Assembly (NCBI GenBank): GCA_038214535.1
Contig: JBBQRS010000076.1
Coordinates: 1-24,529 of the forward strand
Direction of reading: 5' to 3'
Length of the DNA stretch: 24,529 nucleotides
DNA from: JBBQRS01 sp038214535
Lineage (GTDB): Bacteria; Chloroflexota; Anaerolineae; CG2-30-64-16
The notes beneath the pieces were generated by a model, which was not told where the DNA came from, ran no database searches, and saw only the letters and a program-made list of their open reading frames with translations. The translations under genes were made by a program, and so were the position numbers. This document shows, piece after piece, positions 1 to 8,252 of this stretch (the stretch's first letter is position 1; each line of letters starts with the position of its first letter).

Positions 1-53
1 GGCTCTCCCCCTCCCCCCCCCCCCCCCCCCCCCCCGCGGGCGGGTAAGGTTGA
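1..53. other. Low-complexity contig end
   Basis: Positions 13-35 are an uninterrupted run of 23 C, preceded by a C-rich stretch. There is no coding or regulatory content. It resembles an assembly or sequencing artefact at a contig edge and should not be read as biology. The stop codon of the neighbouring ABC gene at 54-56 lies very close to this edge, so its last codons deserve slightly less trust. Confidence 0.6.
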
Positions 54-2078
54 CTATGCCGCGGCCGGGGTTGTGCTCAACCCTCCAACCTGGCCGGGTT
101 CGTCTACCTTTTGCCCGTTCTCTTCCTGTCCCCTGAACTGCTTCATGTAGAGCCGATAGTACTCGCCCCGATTCGCCAGCAATTCATCGTGTGCGCCCCG
201 TTCCACGATTTCGCCGTCTTCCAGCACCAACACCTGATCGGCGTTGCGGATCGTGCTGAGGCGGTGGGCGATCACGAAGCTGGTGCGCCCGTGAAGCAAC
301 TCGTCCAGCGCGTGCTGAATTTGGCGCTCCGTGCGGGTGTCCACACTCGAAGTCGCTTCGTCCAGGATGAGGATACGCGGATCGGCCAGGGCCGCACGCG
401 CGATCGCGAGCAACTGCCGCTGACCCAAACTCACGCCGCTGCCGCGCTCACCGAGGACCGTATCGTATCCCTGCGGCAGCCGTTGGATGAAATCATCGGC
501 GTTGGCGAGCTTCGCCGCCGTCTTGACCTCATCATCCGTGGCGCTCGGCTTGCCGAAGCGGATGTTCTCCATCACGGACTCGCTGAACAGGAAGCTGTCC
601 TGTAGCACGATGCCGATCTGGCTGCGCAGGCTCGCCAACGTCACGTCGCGCACATCGAAGCCGTCAATCCGCACCGCGCCCTTCGTCACATCGTAGAACC
701 GGGGAATCAGGTTGATGATCGTGGTCTTGCCCGCGCCGGTCGGGCCAACGATGGCAACGGTTTGGCCCGGATCGGCCGTGAAGCTGACGTCGCACAACAC
801 CGGCTCGCCCACCTTGTACGAGGCGTAGACACCATCGAACACGATCTGGCCGTTGATCGGCGGCAGGACGACGGCGTCCGGTTTCTCCTGAACGTCCGGC
901 ACCTCGTCGAGGATGCCGAAGATGCGCTCTGCGCCCGCGACCGCGCTTTGCAGGTTGGTCCACAACACGGAAATCTGCTGGATCGGCTGGTTGAACCGCT
1001 GGACGTAGCCGAGGAAGGTGATGATCAGGCCCAGCGACATCACCGTGCTGAACAACGATTGCCCGCCCAACAGAACCAGACCGCCGGTCACGGTGGTGAT
1101 GGCGATGGCGAGATAACCGAGCGCCTCCAGCGTGGGCGATAAGCCCGCTGTGAACGCCGTGGCGCGCACGTTGGCGTCGCGGTTGGCGGCGTTGGAGGCC
1201 CGGAAGCTCTCGATGTTCGCTTCTTCCCGGCTGAACGCCTGTACCTCGCGCACGCCCGCGATGCCTTCCTGCAAATCAGCGTTGACGCGTCCGATCTCCT
1301 GGCGGCTGCGCCGGAAGGCACGTCGCGCCTGACCCGAGAACCAGTTGGTCGCGAGCCACATCACCGGCACGATCGAAAGGCTGATGAGCGCGTAGGGGAT
1401 GCTGGCGCGCAGCATGTTGATCGCAATCCAGACGAGCAGCAACACCCCGCTGAGCACGTTGATCAGCGCAAAGCCAAACGCCTGCGAGATCGTGTCCACG
1501 TCGTTTGTCACGCGGCTCATGATCTGCCCCGCTTCATTCTCCGCGTAGTAATTCAGCGAGAGCTCATGGATGTGGGCGAAGATATCGGTGCGCAACGTTT
1601 TGATCACGTGCTGCCCGGTCCAGCTCATGAGGAAGAACTGCAACCCGCCCATGATGCTGCCTATGATGTAAATGCCGACCAGCGCCAGCACCAGCCGGCC
1701 CAGCCCAGCGATGTAGTCAGCGGTGGTTGAACCTGCGGGGATGGGCGTCAAGCCCAGGAAAGGCACGTTCAACTTGCAATTGGTTTGCGATGCGGCGCCG
1801 ATGCCTGCCGTGCCGCCTCCCGCGGACGCGCCTGCCGGTGCGTTGACCGCCAGCCCCGTGAGCGCGCCGGGCGTCAGGTAACAGTCTACCGCCTGACCGG
1901 TGAGTTGCGGTGTGATGACCTGTGTCCAGGTGTTGGCAATGATCATCGCTGCGACCAGGAGCAGCACGGGCCAGTAGGGGCGAAAATAGCCCATCAAGCG
2001 CCGTATCGTCTTGCTGGTGCTTACAGGTTTCGTGGTTTCCTTATCATACATCCGGCGTCCGCCGTCAAGACCGAACAT
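54..2078 (-). CDS. ABC exporter half-transporter, consensus-ATPase subunit
   Basis: A 674-residue ABC exporter with fused permease and ATPase domains, predicted to act in the cytoplasmic membrane as half of a heterodimer with the gene just upstream. Membrane segments start near residue 37. The loop after the first helix (about 61-125) is enlarged, Gly/Ala-rich and contains Cys66 and Cys101, which could form an external disulfide. The nucleotide-binding domain has Walker A GPTGAGKTT (445-453), Walker B ending LDEAT with the catalytic Glu574, and H-loop His605. Its signature reads VSLGQ (549-553) instead of LSGGQ. Thus this chain supplies a good Walker A/B/H-loop but a poor signature, the mirror image of its partner. 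The start ATG is preceded by AAGGAG and lies 9 bp after the partner's stop. Substrate unknown; drug or lipid export is typical of the family. Identity as an ABC exporter is near certain. Confidence 0.95.
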   Translation of the reverse strand: MFGLDGGRRMYDKETTKPVSTSKTIRRLMGYFRPYWPVLLLVAAMIIANTWTQVITPQLTGQAVDCYLTPGALTGLAVNAPAGASAGGGTAGIGAASQTNCKLNVPFLGLTPIPAGSTTADYIAGLGRLVLALVGIYIIGSIMGGLQFFLMSWTGQHVIKTLRTDIFAHIHELSLNYYAENEAGQIMSRVTNDVDTISQAFGFALINVLSGVLLLVWIAINMLRASIPYALISLSIVPVMWLATNWFSGQARRAFRRSRQEIGRVNADLQEGIAGVREVQAFSREEANIESFRASNAANRDANVRATAFTAGLSPTLEALGYLAIAITTVTGGLVLLGGQSLFSTVMSLGLIITFLGYVQRFNQPIQQISVLWTNLQSAVAGAERIFGILDEVPDVQEKPDAVVLPPINGQIVFDGVYASYKVGEPVLCDVSFTADPGQTVAIVGPTGAGKTTIINLIPRFYDVTKGAVRIDGFDVRDVTLASLRSQIGIVLQDSFLFSESVMENIRFGKPSATDDEVKTAAKLANADDFIQRLPQGYDTVLGERGSGVSLGQRQLLAIARAALADPRILILDEATSSVDTRTERQIQHALDELLHGRTSFVIAHRLSTIRNADQVLVLEDGEIVERGAHDELLANRGEYYRLYMKQFRGQEENGQKVDEPGQVGGLSTTPAAA

Positions 2079-2087
2079 ACGCTCTCC

Positions 2088-4037
2088 TTAATTCTCGATC
2101 AGTTCAGGGGCCGGGATGGCCGCGCTGGGAGCATCTTCGACCAACTGCGAGGCGAAGATCTCGGCGTAGATGGGGCTGCTTTCCATCAATTCTTCATGTG
2201 TACCGTTGGCGACGACCCGCCCCTTGTCGAGGACGAGAATCTGATCGGCGCGGCGCACCGTGCTGATGCGCTGCGCGATCACGAAACTCGTGCGCCCGTC
2301 CATCAACAAATCCAGCGCCTGCTGAATCTCGTGTTCGGTGACGGTGTCTACACTCGATGTCGAGTCATCCAGGATCAGGATGTGCGGGTCGAGCAGCAAG
2401 GCGCGGGCGATGGCGATGCGCTGTTTCTGCCCGCCGCTCAAGGTCGTGCCGCGTTCGCCCACCGGCGTATCATAGCCCTCGGCGAACCCGCTGATGAAGT
2501 CGTGCGCGGCCGCGGCCTTCGCCGCCGCGAAGATTTCCTCGTCGCTTGCATCGGGCCGGCCAAAGGCGATGTTGTCGCGGATTGTGCCCGAGAAGAGATT
2601 CGTCTCTTGCAGGACGATGCCGATCTGTGAGCGCAACGATTCCAGGGTGACATCCCTGACATCGTGGCCGTCAATGGTGACCCGCCCCTCTGTGACGTCG
2701 TAGAAACGGGGGATCAGGTTGATGATGGTGGTCTTGCCGCTGCCCGTCGCACCCAACAGGGCCACGGTCTGTCCCGATTGCGCCGTAAAGGATACGCCTT
2801 TCAGCACCGGCTCGCCGCCGCCGAAGTAGCGGAAAATCACGTCATCGAAGGCGACCTGGCCCTCGACAGACGGCAACTCGATCGCGCCAGGTTTATCCTT
2901 GACTTCGCTCTCAGCGTCGAGGATCTCGAAGATGCGGTTTGCCGACGCGCCGGCCTGTGACATCTGCGAGATGATGATGCCCAGTTGGCCGATGGGGAAG
3001 AAGACGAAGGCCAGATAGAGGCTGAACTTCTGCCATTCGCCGAACGTCAATGTGCTGTTGATGATCTGCCGGCCACCGAAGAAGAGTACGGCTGCCTGGC
3101 CCAGGTTGGCGATCAGGAACACCAACGGGAAGATAAACGAGAAGGTGCGCGATACTTTAATCTGTTGATGCAGCAGGTCATCTGCGGCGTTGTCGAAACG
3201 GGCCTGCTGCTGGGGCTCACGCGCAAACGCCTTCACCACCTTGATCCCCGCCAGGTTCTCTTGCAGCAGCGTGTTCAGCACCGAAAGCCGCCGTTGCACG
3301 CCCATAAAGAGCGGCTGCGTCATCCTGCCGAAGATCATGAAGATGCCGAACGCGACCGGCAAGACGGGCAGAATCACCAGCGTCAACCGGACGTTGGTGA
3401 GAAACAGCAGGATCAGCGCGCCCGTCAGCAAGATCACGGCCTGAAGCGTCAACAGCAACCCCTGCCCGATGAACTGGCGCACTTTCTCCACGTCGTCCGT
3501 CGCGCGGATCATCAACTGGCCGGTCTGGTTGCGGTCGTGGTAGCTGAAAGAGAGCGTCTGGATGCGTGAGAAGATCTCATTCCTGAAATCGAACGCCACT
3601 TCCTGCGACGCGCGTTCGGCGACGTAACCTTGAATAAACGCAAACGCGCCGCGCGCGACCGCAAACAACACGATCATGAAACCGGCGATCAGGATGGCGC
3701 GCGTCGCGCCCTGGGTGTACAGCGTGAACTGCGCCTGGCTCCACCCGGCGGCTTCGATGGCCGGCGCTTGCGCTGCCGCAGGCAACCCGGAAATCCGTTG
3801 CGCGATCAGGCCATTGGTGATGGCGTCAATGATGTTCTGGACGAACTGCGGGATGGCAAGCTGCGCGACCGTCGAGATGATCAGCGCGATATATGCCGGC
3901 AGCGCCAGCTTCCAGTGTTTGCCCAGATTGCGAATCGCACGCGACAGGTTGCTCATGTCCGGGCGTTCCATCCCGCCGCCGGGACGTGCGCCGCCGGCGT
4001 TTGGACCGCCTTGTTTGGAATACGTTGCAGACGTCAA
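2088..4037 (-). CDS. ABC exporter half-transporter, degenerate-ATPase subunit
   Basis: A 649-residue half-ABC exporter, partner of the following gene. Permease segments lie at about 43-65, 112-138, 190-235 and 298-360. The nucleotide-binding domain has Walker A GATGSGKTT (429-437) and an intact signature LSGGQ (533-537). The catalytic Glu after Walker B is Asp558 (LDDST) and the H-loop His is Gln589 (IAQRIST). In heterodimeric exporters such as TM287/288 or BmrCD this combination marks the chain contributing the non-hydrolysing site. The start is probably the TTG at 4035-4037, because GGAGGT stands 6-7 bases upstream. The next in-frame ATG (residue 23) has no clear Shine-Dalgarno site. The Gly/Pro-rich first 28 residues are a cytoplasmic extension. 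The gene follows the MarR gene by about 40 bp and is probably co-transcribed with it. Confidence 0.94.
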   Translation of the reverse strand: MTSATYSKQGGPNAGGARPGGGMERPDMSNLSRAIRNLGKHWKLALPAYIALIISTVAQLAIPQFVQNIIDAITNGLIAQRISGLPAAAQAPAIEAAGWSQAQFTLYTQGATRAILIAGFMIVLFAVARGAFAFIQGYVAERASQEVAFDFRNEIFSRIQTLSFSYHDRNQTGQLMIRATDDVEKVRQFIGQGLLLTLQAVILLTGALILLFLTNVRLTLVILPVLPVAFGIFMIFGRMTQPLFMGVQRRLSVLNTLLQENLAGIKVVKAFAREPQQQARFDNAADDLLHQQIKVSRTFSFIFPLVFLIANLGQAAVLFFGGRQIINSTLTFGEWQKFSLYLAFVFFPIGQLGIIISQMSQAGASANRIFEILDAESEVKDKPGAIELPSVEGQVAFDDVIFRYFGGGEPVLKGVSFTAQSGQTVALLGATGSGKTTIINLIPRFYDVTEGRVTIDGHDVRDVTLESLRSQIGIVLQETNLFSGTIRDNIAFGRPDASDEEIFAAAKAAAAHDFISGFAEGYDTPVGERGTTLSGGQKQRIAIARALLLDPHILILDDSTSSVDTVTEHEIQQALDLLMDGRTSFVIAQRISTVRRADQILVLDKGRVVANGTHEELMESSPIYAEIFASQLVEDAPSAAIPAPELIEN

Positions 4038-4077
4038 TGCAGCACCTCCGATAATGAAATGCGCGAAGTTGCGCCTG

Positions 4078-4632
4078 CTATCCTACAGATTCGATGACGT
4101 TTGATCTTGCGGCGCGTGCGCCCGCTTCTTCAGTCAGACCGGAATACAGCCGGGTCAGGAGGTCCGCCAGTTGTTTACGTTCGTCTGGCGACAGCCTCGA
4201 CAACGCGCGATTCAGAAGTGCGATGTGTTCGGGGGCAGTTTGCCTTACAGCGGTGCGCCCTGTGGGTGTGAGGTGAATCTGGAAAGAACGCCTGTCTTCC
4301 GCATCGAGCACCCGTTCCACCAACCCTTGTTCCTCTAGCCCGTTCAGCAGCGAGCTGACGGTGTTCTTGCTGACCCGCAAACATTTGCTGAGATAGGTAG
4401 GGGAAACGCCCGTATTGCCGCGGAGTTCTTCGCCGCTCAGGCGCAAGAGGAGCGTCCAGCGCGGCCCCGAAAGGCCGGCTTGACCTAACGACTCATCCTC
4501 GACAGCGTCATACTGGTTGGCGATCATGCGGATGGCCGAGCGCAACTCGACGCCGGTCGCGTCGGCGTCACCGGCCAGGGCTTTAATCATCGCGCGCATT
4601 CCTGCCGCATGTTCGGGTGCAAATGGCGTCAT
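4078..4632 (-). CDS. MarR-family transcriptional regulator
   Basis: A 184-residue winged-helix regulator. Helices near the N terminus (WTLLLRLSGEEL region) lead into a helix-turn-helix (VSPTYLSKCLRVSKNTVSSL) and wing (residues EDRRSFQIHLTPTGR), the MarR arrangement. A C-terminal helix rich in Leu and Arg follows (LSPDERKQLADLLTRLY) and would serve dimerisation. Family members usually repress their own operon and an efflux system until a ligand binds, which fits the two exporter genes directly downstream. I chose the ATG at 4630-4632. A longer reading from a TTG at 4659 has no ribosome-binding site, although the GGAG upstream of the ATG is rather distant (14 bases). Ligand unknown. Confidence 0.88.
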   Translation of the reverse strand: MTPFAPEHAAGMRAMIKALAGDADATGVELRSAIRMIANQYDAVEDESLGQAGLSGPRWTLLLRLSGEELRGNTGVSPTYLSKCLRVSKNTVSSLLNGLEEQGLVERVLDAEDRRSFQIHLTPTGRTAVRQTAPEHIALLNRALSRLSPDERKQLADLLTRLYSGLTEEAGARAARSNVIESVG

Positions 4633-4690
4633 CGTGGGTTTTCTTTCTCCAAGCGTCAAAGTTTACATCGCATACTCTGGCGCATCTGTA

Positions 4691-4719
4691 AGTATACACC
4701 CGAATGGTCACACACCGAA
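4691..4719 (-). promoter_or_regulatory. Possible promoter of marR-ABC operon
   Basis: Reading the minus strand, TATACT at 4696-4691 is a good -10 element about 60 bases before the marR start. The best -35 at 17-bp spacing is TTCGGT (4719-4714), which is weak. The surrounding AT-rich stretch has imperfect repeats of TTCGG(G)TGT that might bind the regulator, but I see no clean MarR palindrome. Confidence 0.35.
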
Positions 4720-4768
4720 CTATTTGATAGCGTACTTTTATTTAGGTGGAAAATGGCGCAGGGGGCAA

Positions 4769-4828
4769 CGGATGAAAGCGGATAAGCGGATGACCCACAC
4801 GACCTATCCGCTTATCCGCTTTCATCCG
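4769..4828. repeat. 23-bp perfect inverted repeat (strong hairpin)
   Basis: The arm 4769-4791 is exactly the reverse complement of 4806-4828, with a 14-base loop between them. The right arm contains the last codons and TAA stop of the nitroreductase gene (stop at 4812-4814). Each arm has the repeated unit GCGGAT(A/G). No T-run follows on either strand, so it is not a standard intrinsic terminator. It could block 3' exonucleases at the end of the nitroreductase mRNA or be a dispersed palindromic repeat. Confidence 0.8.
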
Positions 4829-5627
4829 CTGCGTTGTCCGCGCCCAGCACCATGCGTTGCAGATCGCTTTCGGCGCGCGCGAGCTTATCCTGGTAAATCT
4901 TGAGCTGTGCTTCGAAGGATGAACTGAGATGCGTCGCTTTATATCCGGCGCGCATCGCATCGAGCCACGCTTCCATGAGCGCCGGGTCTGCATGGGGGTA
5001 GGCGCCGGTGAAGGCGACAGACGCAAGGGGGAGCTTCGGCGGCATGGGGGGCAGCGCGCCGCGGGGATAGCCGAAGACGATGGTCATCAATGGGATGACG
5101 TGCTCCGGCAGATCGAGCTTTTCGGCCAGATACCCGGCATCGAGAAACCCGCTTCGGCCGGTCTCGGAAAGCATCACGGAGGAGACGCCCAGCGCTTCGG
5201 CGGCGAGGTTCATCGCCATTGCCGCCAGCGAAGCGTTCATCACGGCGACCGTGTATTCCACCAGCGGGCTGCTGGGAAACACATCCAGCACGGCCCGCGC
5301 GCGGTGCGTGTCCGCTAATACGATCACGGCGCGCCGGCCGCGGAAGGGGATGCCGCGCCCGAAATGCTCCTGCCACGTTTCCGGCGTGAAGACGGCGAAG
5401 CTCCACGTCTGGAGGTTGACGGTGGAAGGCGCGAGACGACCGGCTTCGATGATCGCCTGAAACACGTCGTCCGGGATCTCGGTTGACATAAAACTGCGCA
5501 CGCTGCGTCGCTGCAAGATCGTGCGCAGGGGGACATTATCCGCCAGGCCCACGGGAATATTGGGCCGGCCGCGCAGGATGCGCGCCAGAGCTCGCGCGAA
5601 GCGGGTCGGGCCGAGAGGCTTAAGCAT
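4812..5627 (-). CDS. Nitroreductase-family FMN oxidoreductase
   Basis: A 271-residue protein of the nitroreductase (FMN-dependent oxidoreductase) family. It shows the phosphate-binding start motif RRSVR (40-44), the family motif RLAPSTVNLQTW (64-75), the helical dimer-interface segment NASLAAMAMNLAAEALGV, and a late VFGYPRG element. Such proteins are homodimers that bind FMN and use NAD(P)H to reduce nitro groups, quinones, enones or flavins, or carry out specialised dehydrogenations, so the substrate cannot be read from sequence. The first 30 residues are a basic extension, and the last 50 are helical (EAQLKIYQDKLARAESDLQRM). It lies 123 bp downstream of the radical SAM gene on the same strand and may be co-transcribed. 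No strong promoter or ribosome-binding site is visible before its ATG. The gap 5628-5750 contains nothing else I can support. Confidence 0.85.
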   Translation of the reverse strand: MLKPLGPTRFARALARILRGRPNIPVGLADNVPLRTILQRRSVRSFMSTEIPDDVFQAIIEAGRLAPSTVNLQTWSFAVFTPETWQEHFGRGIPFRGRRAVIVLADTHRARAVLDVFPSSPLVEYTVAVMNASLAAMAMNLAAEALGVSSVMLSETGRSGFLDAGYLAEKLDLPEHVIPLMTIVFGYPRGALPPMPPKLPLASVAFTGAYPHADPALMEAWLDAMRAGYKATHLSSSFEAQLKIYQDKLARAESDLQRMVLGADNAADESG

Positions 5628-5750
5628 GGTGCTTACGTTGGAATCGAGACCTGCGGCCGGTTATCTGGCAATACGAGATGTGCGCTTGACCGGGTGAAGC
5701 CTCGACTCTGTGTATGTTTACCCTTTTGATTTCGGAGGCGCCGCACGCGG

Positions 5751-6977
5751 TCAATTGGCGCGCGCCGTCTCTTCGACCTGATCCTTGTCAACCACCGAGA
5801 CGAACCCGCCGAAGATGCGGTACTCATCCATGCGACAGGAGTTGACGAACTTGCCGTCGTAGATCGTGATGTCGGGGCAGGAGTCGCACATATCGGCCCG
5901 CCCATCCGGCAGCAGGTCGGGGGCCTGGATGATGCCGATGCTCTGCACGTACACCTTGTCGAGCGCGGCCGATGGGTGATGCGCGACATCGTTCATGCGC
6001 GCCTTCACGGCTTTGCGCAGCGTGGGGTCGTAAGGGGCCATCGCGAAGATTTTGTTCCCGATGCTCGACTGCGTGAGGTAGGCGAGATAGGTCCCTTTGA
6101 GCAGATGATGTCCGGCCTGGGCCACCTCCATGGTGCGCTTGCCGATGGAGCCGTAAATCTTCGTCTTGCTGCCGACCACCGCGCCCGCCAGCCACTTGAA
6201 CGAGTCGTGCTGGATCGTGCCGCCCAGATAGCCCGACGGCTCAAATTCCGGGCAATATTCCTGGATGATCGCACATACCTCGGGCGACTTGATGAACTCC
6301 TCCTCGAAGTGATCCGTGGTGTAGCTGAGCCTGCTGAGGTCTACCTGCCGGTCGGCGAAGTCACTGGCGACAGAGTCGTCGGTGGTCGCCGTGCGATAGG
6401 TGATGAAGACCAGCCCGTGGACACGGTCAATGTTGGTCTGGCCCCAGCGCAGCACATCGGGGATCTCATGGAAGGAGGAGGGATAGACCGTCGAGTTGAA
6501 GATGACGTACATCCCACCTTCCGCGGCGATCATGTCGGCGCAGTGCTGACGCAATTCGTTGAGCTCCGCTTCGGATTTACCCTGCCAGCCGGGCCGGTTC
6601 TGATGGCTGTCAATGTGGATGGTGAACCCGGCGATGCCGGCGCGTTTGAGTTCGTGCAGCAGTTCCGGCGTGAGCGCCTTGGCGTTGGTCAGGACGATCG
6701 GCTTAATACCCTGCTCGGCGATGAAGGCGACTAGCTCCACGATATGCGGGTAGATCAGCGGTTCGCCGCCCGCAATCGAAACGTTGTCGGGGTTACGCCA
6801 TTTCTTGAAGAACAGGACTTCGTCCTTCACCTGTTCCAGGGTCTTGTGTCCGGTCATGTGCTGGCGATAACACCCCTCGCAGTGGATGTTACAGATGTCT
6901 GTGACTTCAAGCCACGCGATGGGGTTGTCGTTCATTGACCAGGGGAATCGGTAAAGCTCTCGTTTGTCCAGCGCCAT
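5751..6977 (-). CDS. Radical SAM protein of unknown function
   Basis: A 408-residue radical SAM enzyme. Cys29, Cys33 and Cys36 form the CxxxCxxC motif (CNIHCEGC) that ligates the SAM-binding [4Fe-4S] cluster. GGEPLIYP at about 71-78 is the SAM amino-group motif. A second cysteine group near the C terminus (Cys364, Cys367, Cys381, in CDSCPD and NSCRMDEY) suggests an auxiliary iron-sulfur cluster, in the manner of SPASM/twitch domains but shorter. A further Cys pair lies in EVCAIIQEYC. The protein therefore probably performs a radical modification or rearrangement, not a simple housekeeping step. I do not recognise the subfamily. The ATG is preceded by GGGAGG. It sits between the lysine operon and a nitroreductase gene, with a possible own promoter at 7091-7099. 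A link to lysine metabolism is not shown. Confidence 0.85.
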   Translation of the reverse strand: MALDKRELYRFPWSMNDNPIAWLEVTDICNIHCEGCYRQHMTGHKTLEQVKDEVLFFKKWRNPDNVSIAGGEPLIYPHIVELVAFIAEQGIKPIVLTNAKALTPELLHELKRAGIAGFTIHIDSHQNRPGWQGKSEAELNELRQHCADMIAAEGGMYVIFNSTVYPSSFHEIPDVLRWGQTNIDRVHGLVFITYRTATTDDSVASDFADRQVDLSRLSYTTDHFEEEFIKSPEVCAIIQEYCPEFEPSGYLGGTIQHDSFKWLAGAVVGSKTKIYGSIGKRTMEVAQAGHHLLKGTYLAYLTQSSIGNKIFAMAPYDPTLRKAVKARMNDVAHHPSAALDKVYVQSIGIIQAPDLLPDGRADMCDSCPDITIYDGKFVNSCRMDEYRIFGGFVSVVDKDQVEETARAN

Positions 6978-7010
6978 GATGGCCTCCCGTTGATGATGAT
7001 CTATCCTGGA

Positions 7011-7070
7011 AATTCGTAGTCTAGGGCCTTGTGCCCGTCACGAGCGCCCACAAGGGGCTAAACTACGGAT
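7011..7070. repeat. Dispersed intergenic hairpin repeat, copy A
   Basis: About 55-60 bp with imperfect dyad symmetry running from GTAG to CTAC and containing CCCACAAGGGGCTAAACTAC at 7047-7066. Two other copies in the same orientation lie at 16791-16840 and 21541-21600. It sits downstream of lysK and upstream of the radical SAM gene. The two arms match except where GG faces GG and CC faces CC. Confidence 0.75.
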
Positions 7071-7090
7071 AGATGCAAAGTATCCCCACC

Positions 7091-7099
7091 ATCATAGCA
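7091..7099 (-). promoter_or_regulatory. Possible extended -10 promoter for radical SAM gene
   Basis: On the minus strand TGCTATGAT (7099-7091) matches an extended -10 element (TGnTATAAT). The -35 region is poor. A start near 7084 would give a leader of about 105 bases running through repeat copy A before the radical SAM ATG. Confidence 0.4.
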
Positions 7100-7123
7100 G
7101 CTTTTGCCGGACAATGAAATGAT

Positions 7124-7142
7124 GCACGTCATGCAGACGTGC
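7124..7142 (-). terminator. Small hairpin after lysK (weak terminator candidate)
   Basis: GCACGTC and GACGTGC pair perfectly around the 5-base loop, 16 bases after the lysK stop. The following bases are only moderately T-rich, so termination here would be inefficient or Rho-assisted. Confidence 0.35.
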
Positions 7143-7157
7143 AATCCGCCTGACTGC

Positions 7158-8237
7158 TTACACCATCCCGCGCAGTACTCCCTCCAGAATGTCTACCCCC
7201 CGCAGCCATTCCACGATCTCCACGTGTTCGCCCGGCGTGTGATCCAGCGCGCTGTCGCCGGGGCCATACGCAAGGATCGGGCCTTGCCAGATCGGGCCCA
7301 CGACATTCATGTCGGAAGTGCCGGTCTTGACCAGGAACCCCGGCGCGCCCTCTTCGGCGCGGATGGACGCCAGGAAAGCCCTGACGAGCGGCGTGTTCTT
7401 ATCGGCCCGATAGGCGTACTCCGCGCCGCGGAATTGCAGATCGTGACCGTTCTTCAAGTGCGAGAGGCGCTCCTTGAGTTCATCGGGTGTCATGCTCGTC
7501 GGCAGGCGAAACCCCATCGCTAGGTGCGCCGACTCGAACAGGCCGTCGTCTTCCGAGGCGAAGCTGCGGATGTTGGCCTGGAGTTGCTCCCAGGCCCGGT
7601 CGCGTCCGGCGTTGATCTGCGCGACCTCGCCCTGAACGCGATTCCAGTAGTCCACCGCCAGCTCGCACGCGGTGGCGTCCGGCCCGGCCCGATGCGAAAG
7701 CGCCCGGCGCACCGCGAGATTCGCCAGCAGCCGCCCCTTGTAGCCGAGCGCCACGCGTTCCCACCCCGTCGGCTCGCCGATGATGCACATATCGGGCGTG
7801 CGGTCGCGCGCGACCTGCCGCGCCCCGCGTGAGGTCGCCGCTTCTTCCTCGACCGCGCCGACCACCACCACGCGTAAACCGGGCAAGGTGCCGACGCGGG
7901 CCGCCGCCGCAGCGAAGGCGGCCAGCGGGCCTTTCGCGTCCACCGCGCCGCGCCCGTAGAGCCGCCCGTCGCGGATCGTTACCTCCGGGAAGCCGGGCAC
8001 GGTGTCAATATGGCCGAGCAGGACGATCTCGCGTGGCGGCGCGTCGCCGGGGCCGGGCGCGGATTCGATGATCCCCACGGCGTTGCCCGCGGCGTCTATG
8101 CGCGCCTCCATCCCGTGCGCGGCCATCCAGTCCACCAGATAGGCCACAGCCTCGCCTTCCGTTTCCGAGACGGACGGGATACTAACCAGGTTATGCAAGA
8201 GTTGAATGCTGTCTGAATCGTTGAGCGTCGCCGCCAT
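7158..8237 (-). CDS. lysK: LysK, [LysW]-lysine hydrolase (M20 family)
   Basis: A 359-residue M20-family metallohydrolase. In the LysW pathway LysK cleaves the isopeptide bond between the carrier's C-terminal Glu and lysine, freeing lysine and regenerating LysW. Metal and catalytic residues are visible: His76 and Asp78 in GHIDTVPG, Asp100 in GAVDAKGP, the Glu130-132 run (GAVEEEA) with the catalytic base, Glu155 in IIGEPTG and His333 in DHTPGE. The domain order and the GTSDMNVVGP segment fit LysK/ArgE-like enzymes. ArgE or DapE would be the alternative on sequence alone, but position at the end of a lysW-lysXYZJ operon decides for LysK. GGAG stands 8 bases before the ATG, 15 bp after the previous stop. 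It is the last gene of the operon. Confidence 0.93.
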   Translation of the reverse strand: MAATLNDSDSIQLLHNLVSIPSVSETEGEAVAYLVDWMAAHGMEARIDAAGNAVGIIESAPGPGDAPPREIVLLGHIDTVPGFPEVTIRDGRLYGRGAVDAKGPLAAFAAAAARVGTLPGLRVVVVGAVEEEAATSRGARQVARDRTPDMCIIGEPTGWERVALGYKGRLLANLAVRRALSHRAGPDATACELAVDYWNRVQGEVAQINAGRDRAWEQLQANIRSFASEDDGLFESAHLAMGFRLPTSMTPDELKERLSHLKNGHDLQFRGAEYAYRADKNTPLVRAFLASIRAEEGAPGFLVKTGTSDMNVVGPIWQGPILAYGPGDSALDHTPGEHVEIVEWLRGVDILEGVLRGMV

Positions 8238-8252
8238 GATCTTCTCCGTAGT

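Noticed and set aside
13..35. Run of 23 C as a regulatory homopolymer tract or phase-variable site
   Set aside because: It is at the extreme end of the window, matches similar G/C runs at the other end and has no gene to switch. An assembly artefact is more likely.
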